From Nitrospinaceae bacterium (GTDB lineage: Bacteria; Nitrospinota; Nitrospinia; Nitrospinales; VA-1), in assembly GCA_029937635.1 (NCBI GenBank), contig JAPYPM010000117.1:1-6886 (forward strand): a stretch of DNA of 6,886 nucleotides, given 5' to 3'. Positions 5,397 through 6,886 of the stretch are shown here, piece after piece (within the stretch, counting starts at the first letter, position 1; every line of letters starts with the position of its first letter). Under the pieces are notes generated by a model. It was not told where the DNA came from, did no database searches, and saw only the letters and a list, made by a program, of their open reading frames with translations. A program made the translations under genes and the position numbers.

Positions 5397-6886
5397 TTAG
5401 CACTTCTTAACTTCAACCCAACTGACAGATTCTCTTTGAGCCAATTTTAGCAGTCCCTGCTCATCGGACACTTTTGGAACAATAACTGCCCCAGGGTTAC
5501 ATCTATTCGAAATATCAACTATCGCCTCGACCTCAGCTTCGTTAGCAACAAGAACTACTTTATCACCACCAGAAAGACTTAATTTTGATGCATCAATTTC
5601 ATTTAAATACACTATGGATGGCAAAAAATGATGTGCAAGCGGTGAAGAAGCGTCAAGAATTTTATCCTTCGAAAATAACTGGTTCGTTACACGTAACCTT
5701 AATCCTTGCCTAGAAAAATCTACTTTCTCTAATGGTGGTACCGATCCATTTATAGCCGCAATAGTTTCACGAGTCTTCCCTTCTTTCTTAATTGATTTTT
5801 TATTAATCTCGCTATAGCCGGGAACTATTTTTGAAAGCTCTTCCGTCACACTAAACGAAGAAAGATATTCGATCGGCTCTTCACTCAAGCTGTTAATCAT
5901 CCTTGAAATAATCTTCCAATCTGGTGGGCTTTTCGTATTCAATCCACGTCTACGATACTGAACCCTTCCGCCTATATTTGTTGTGGTCCCCTCATCATAG
6001 CCTGGACCATTTGAGGGAAGAGTAATATCTGCTAAAAGTGCGGTTTCCGTTTCCATCATATCGTGAACCACAAGCAAGGAGAGTTTTTTAAGGGCCGCTT
6101 CCACTCGTTTCCCATCAGGGAAATCAATAATTGGATTATTCCTATATATGACCATTGCCTTTAATTCTCCCGATTCGGCCTTATCTATCATTTCCATTGC
6201 CGAAAGTCCCTTAGCTTTAGGTAGAGCAGCTTCCCCCCAAATCTGTTCAATTTTTTCCTTATCAGAAACTGGGATTCCACCTGGATAAAAATTAGGGAGA
6301 ATCCCCATATCCATTGCCCCAACTGCATTAGTGTGAGGAGCTGCTGGAATAGCGCCGCATTCTATAGTTGGAATATTATTTATGACAGTAAGTAAATGTT
6401 TAAGCATATAAATCGCATTGCCAGTGAGCTGAGCCGGATTATAAACAACACATATCTTCATCCCTGAGCGAACCAATTCAACCATCGACTTCATCTTTTC
6501 CTCATTAATGCCAGTTGCTGACGGGTTAATAGCATCATCGTCTATAGATGAAATTCCTAGCTCCCCCGCAAGCCCGTTGGCGAGAACCGCCAACGCAGTT
6601 CCATCTGCGCCCACATCGTATCTTAATGATAGATCAGCAAACTTATCCAGTTCCGTTTTCTGATCATTCAAGATTGCCAGTTTAACTCCTTTACGCGTAA
6701 CAGCTTTTTTGATTCGAAGGTCGAGAATTGGCAGTTCTTCGGCAGGGTCACTTCCAATTAAAAGAATTAGGTTTGCGGTTTCAATATTTAAAAAGTCGTA
6801 ATGATCAACCGGAAGTCCAGGCGTATCCAAATAGGTTTTATGGTCCAGGTTATTGGTTCCTAGCTTCAAACGAAACAGCTTATGGT
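5397..6886 (-). CDS. nuoG: NADH-quinone oxidoreductase subunit G (NuoG), C-terminal part only
   Basis: Peripheral-arm subunit of complex I, homologous to mitochondrial NDUFS1 and related to molybdopterin oxidoreductases. The frame is open through the right window edge, so the true start and the N-terminal Fe-S domains lie outside. About 495 residues are visible, all from the molybdopterin-oxidoreductase-like domain. The edge codons give HKLFR before LKLGTNNLDH, matching the family pattern K-x-x-R...GTNN-x-DH, so the TTG at 6867-6869 is an internal leucine and not a start. Other landmarks in the visible fragment are LILLIGSDPAEE (39-50), GADG (92-95), NAVGAMDMGILP (186-197), YRNNP (247-251) and YDEGTTTNIGGRVQ (296-309), which corresponds to the usual E-GT-x-x-N-x-EGRxQ motif. 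The last 90 residues form the C-terminal beta domain (LSLSGGDKVVLVANEAEVEA). The domain is thought to be structural in complex I, without a molybdenum cofactor. A formate dehydrogenase or nitrate reductase alpha subunit is the alternative and is ruled out by nuoH directly downstream. Confidence 0.94.
   Translation of the reverse strand, partial: HKLFRLKLGTNNLDHKTYLDTPGLPVDHYDFLNIETANLILLIGSDPAEELPILDLRIKKAVTRKGVKLAILNDQKTELDKFADLSLRYDVGADGTALAVLANGLAGELGISSIDDDAINPSATGINEEKMKSMVELVRSGMKICVVYNPAQLTGNAIYMLKHLLTVINNIPTIECGAIPAAPHTNAVGAMDMGILPNFYPGGIPVSDKEKIEQIWGEAALPKAKGLSAMEMIDKAESGELKAMVIYRNNPIIDFPDGKRVEAALKKLSLLVVHDMMETETALLADITLPSNGPGYDEGTTTNIGGRVQYRRRGLNTKSPPDWKIISRMINSLSEEPIEYLSSFSVTEELSKIVPGYSEINKKSIKKEGKTRETIAAINGSVPPLEKVDFSRQGLRLRVTNQLFSKDKILDASSPLAHHFLPSIVYLNEIDASKLSLSGGDKVVLVANEAEVEAIVDISNRCNPGAVIVPKVSDEQGLLKLAQRESVSWVEVKKC

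Noticed and set aside
6867..6869. TTG at 6867-6869 as the nuoG start
   Set aside because: The frame continues upstream to the window edge and encodes HKLFR, which matches the conserved sequence before the GTNN motif. The codon is an internal leucine of a truncated gene.
1..6886. A novel defence, mobile or secondary-metabolite system
   Set aside because: Nearly every base belongs to a canonical nuo gene in canonical order. There are no integrase, transposase, repeat-array, toxin-antitoxin or effector signatures on either strand.

Overview
The window is a stretch of a single gene cluster for respiratory complex I (proton-pumping NADH:quinone oxidoreductase, NDH-1). Every convincing gene lies on the minus strand, so transcription runs from right to left in the order nuoG (5' end cut off by the right window edge), nuoH, nuoI, nuoJ, nuoK, nuoL, nuoM (3' end cut off by the left window edge). 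This is the canonical bacterial nuo order. The upstream genes (nuoA-F) and nuoN would be expected just outside the window, to the right and left respectively.

Layout: nuoM occupies 1-963, nuoL 984-2846, nuoK 2852-3151, nuoJ 3154-3708, nuoI 3796-4284, nuoH 4301-5314 and nuoG 5397-6886. Spacing is tight (20, 5, 2 and 16 nt), except for two gaps of 87 nt (nuoI-nuoJ) and 82 nt (nuoG-nuoH). Neither gap holds a convincing terminator, so one polycistronic transcript is the simplest reading. No stretch without a gene exceeds 90 nt. I see no RNA gene, mobile element, CRISPR array or attachment site, and no evidence of a previously undescribed system.

How the genes work together: NuoG and NuoI belong to the peripheral arm, where electrons from NADH pass along Fe-S clusters to NuoI clusters N6a and N6b and then N2. 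NuoH forms the quinone chamber at the arm junction. NuoJ and NuoK link that chamber to the antiporter-like pumps NuoL and NuoM through a line of buried charged residues. Almost all of the charged residues I can check are present. The exception is the normally invariant TM5 glutamate of NuoL, which is an alanine here (codon 2406-2408). That is the most interesting observation in the window.

Organism: a bacterium with moderately AT-rich DNA. NuoI has a long inter-cluster loop ending in a SPGERYAEIYEIN-like stretch. From memory this resembles actinobacterial, acidobacterial and 'deltaproteobacterial' (Bdellovibrionota, SAR324 and similar) NuoI more than the enterobacterial form. Two genes (nuoJ, nuoL) appear to start with TTG. 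I would guess a deltaproteobacterium in the broad sense or a related uncultured lineage, with low confidence.
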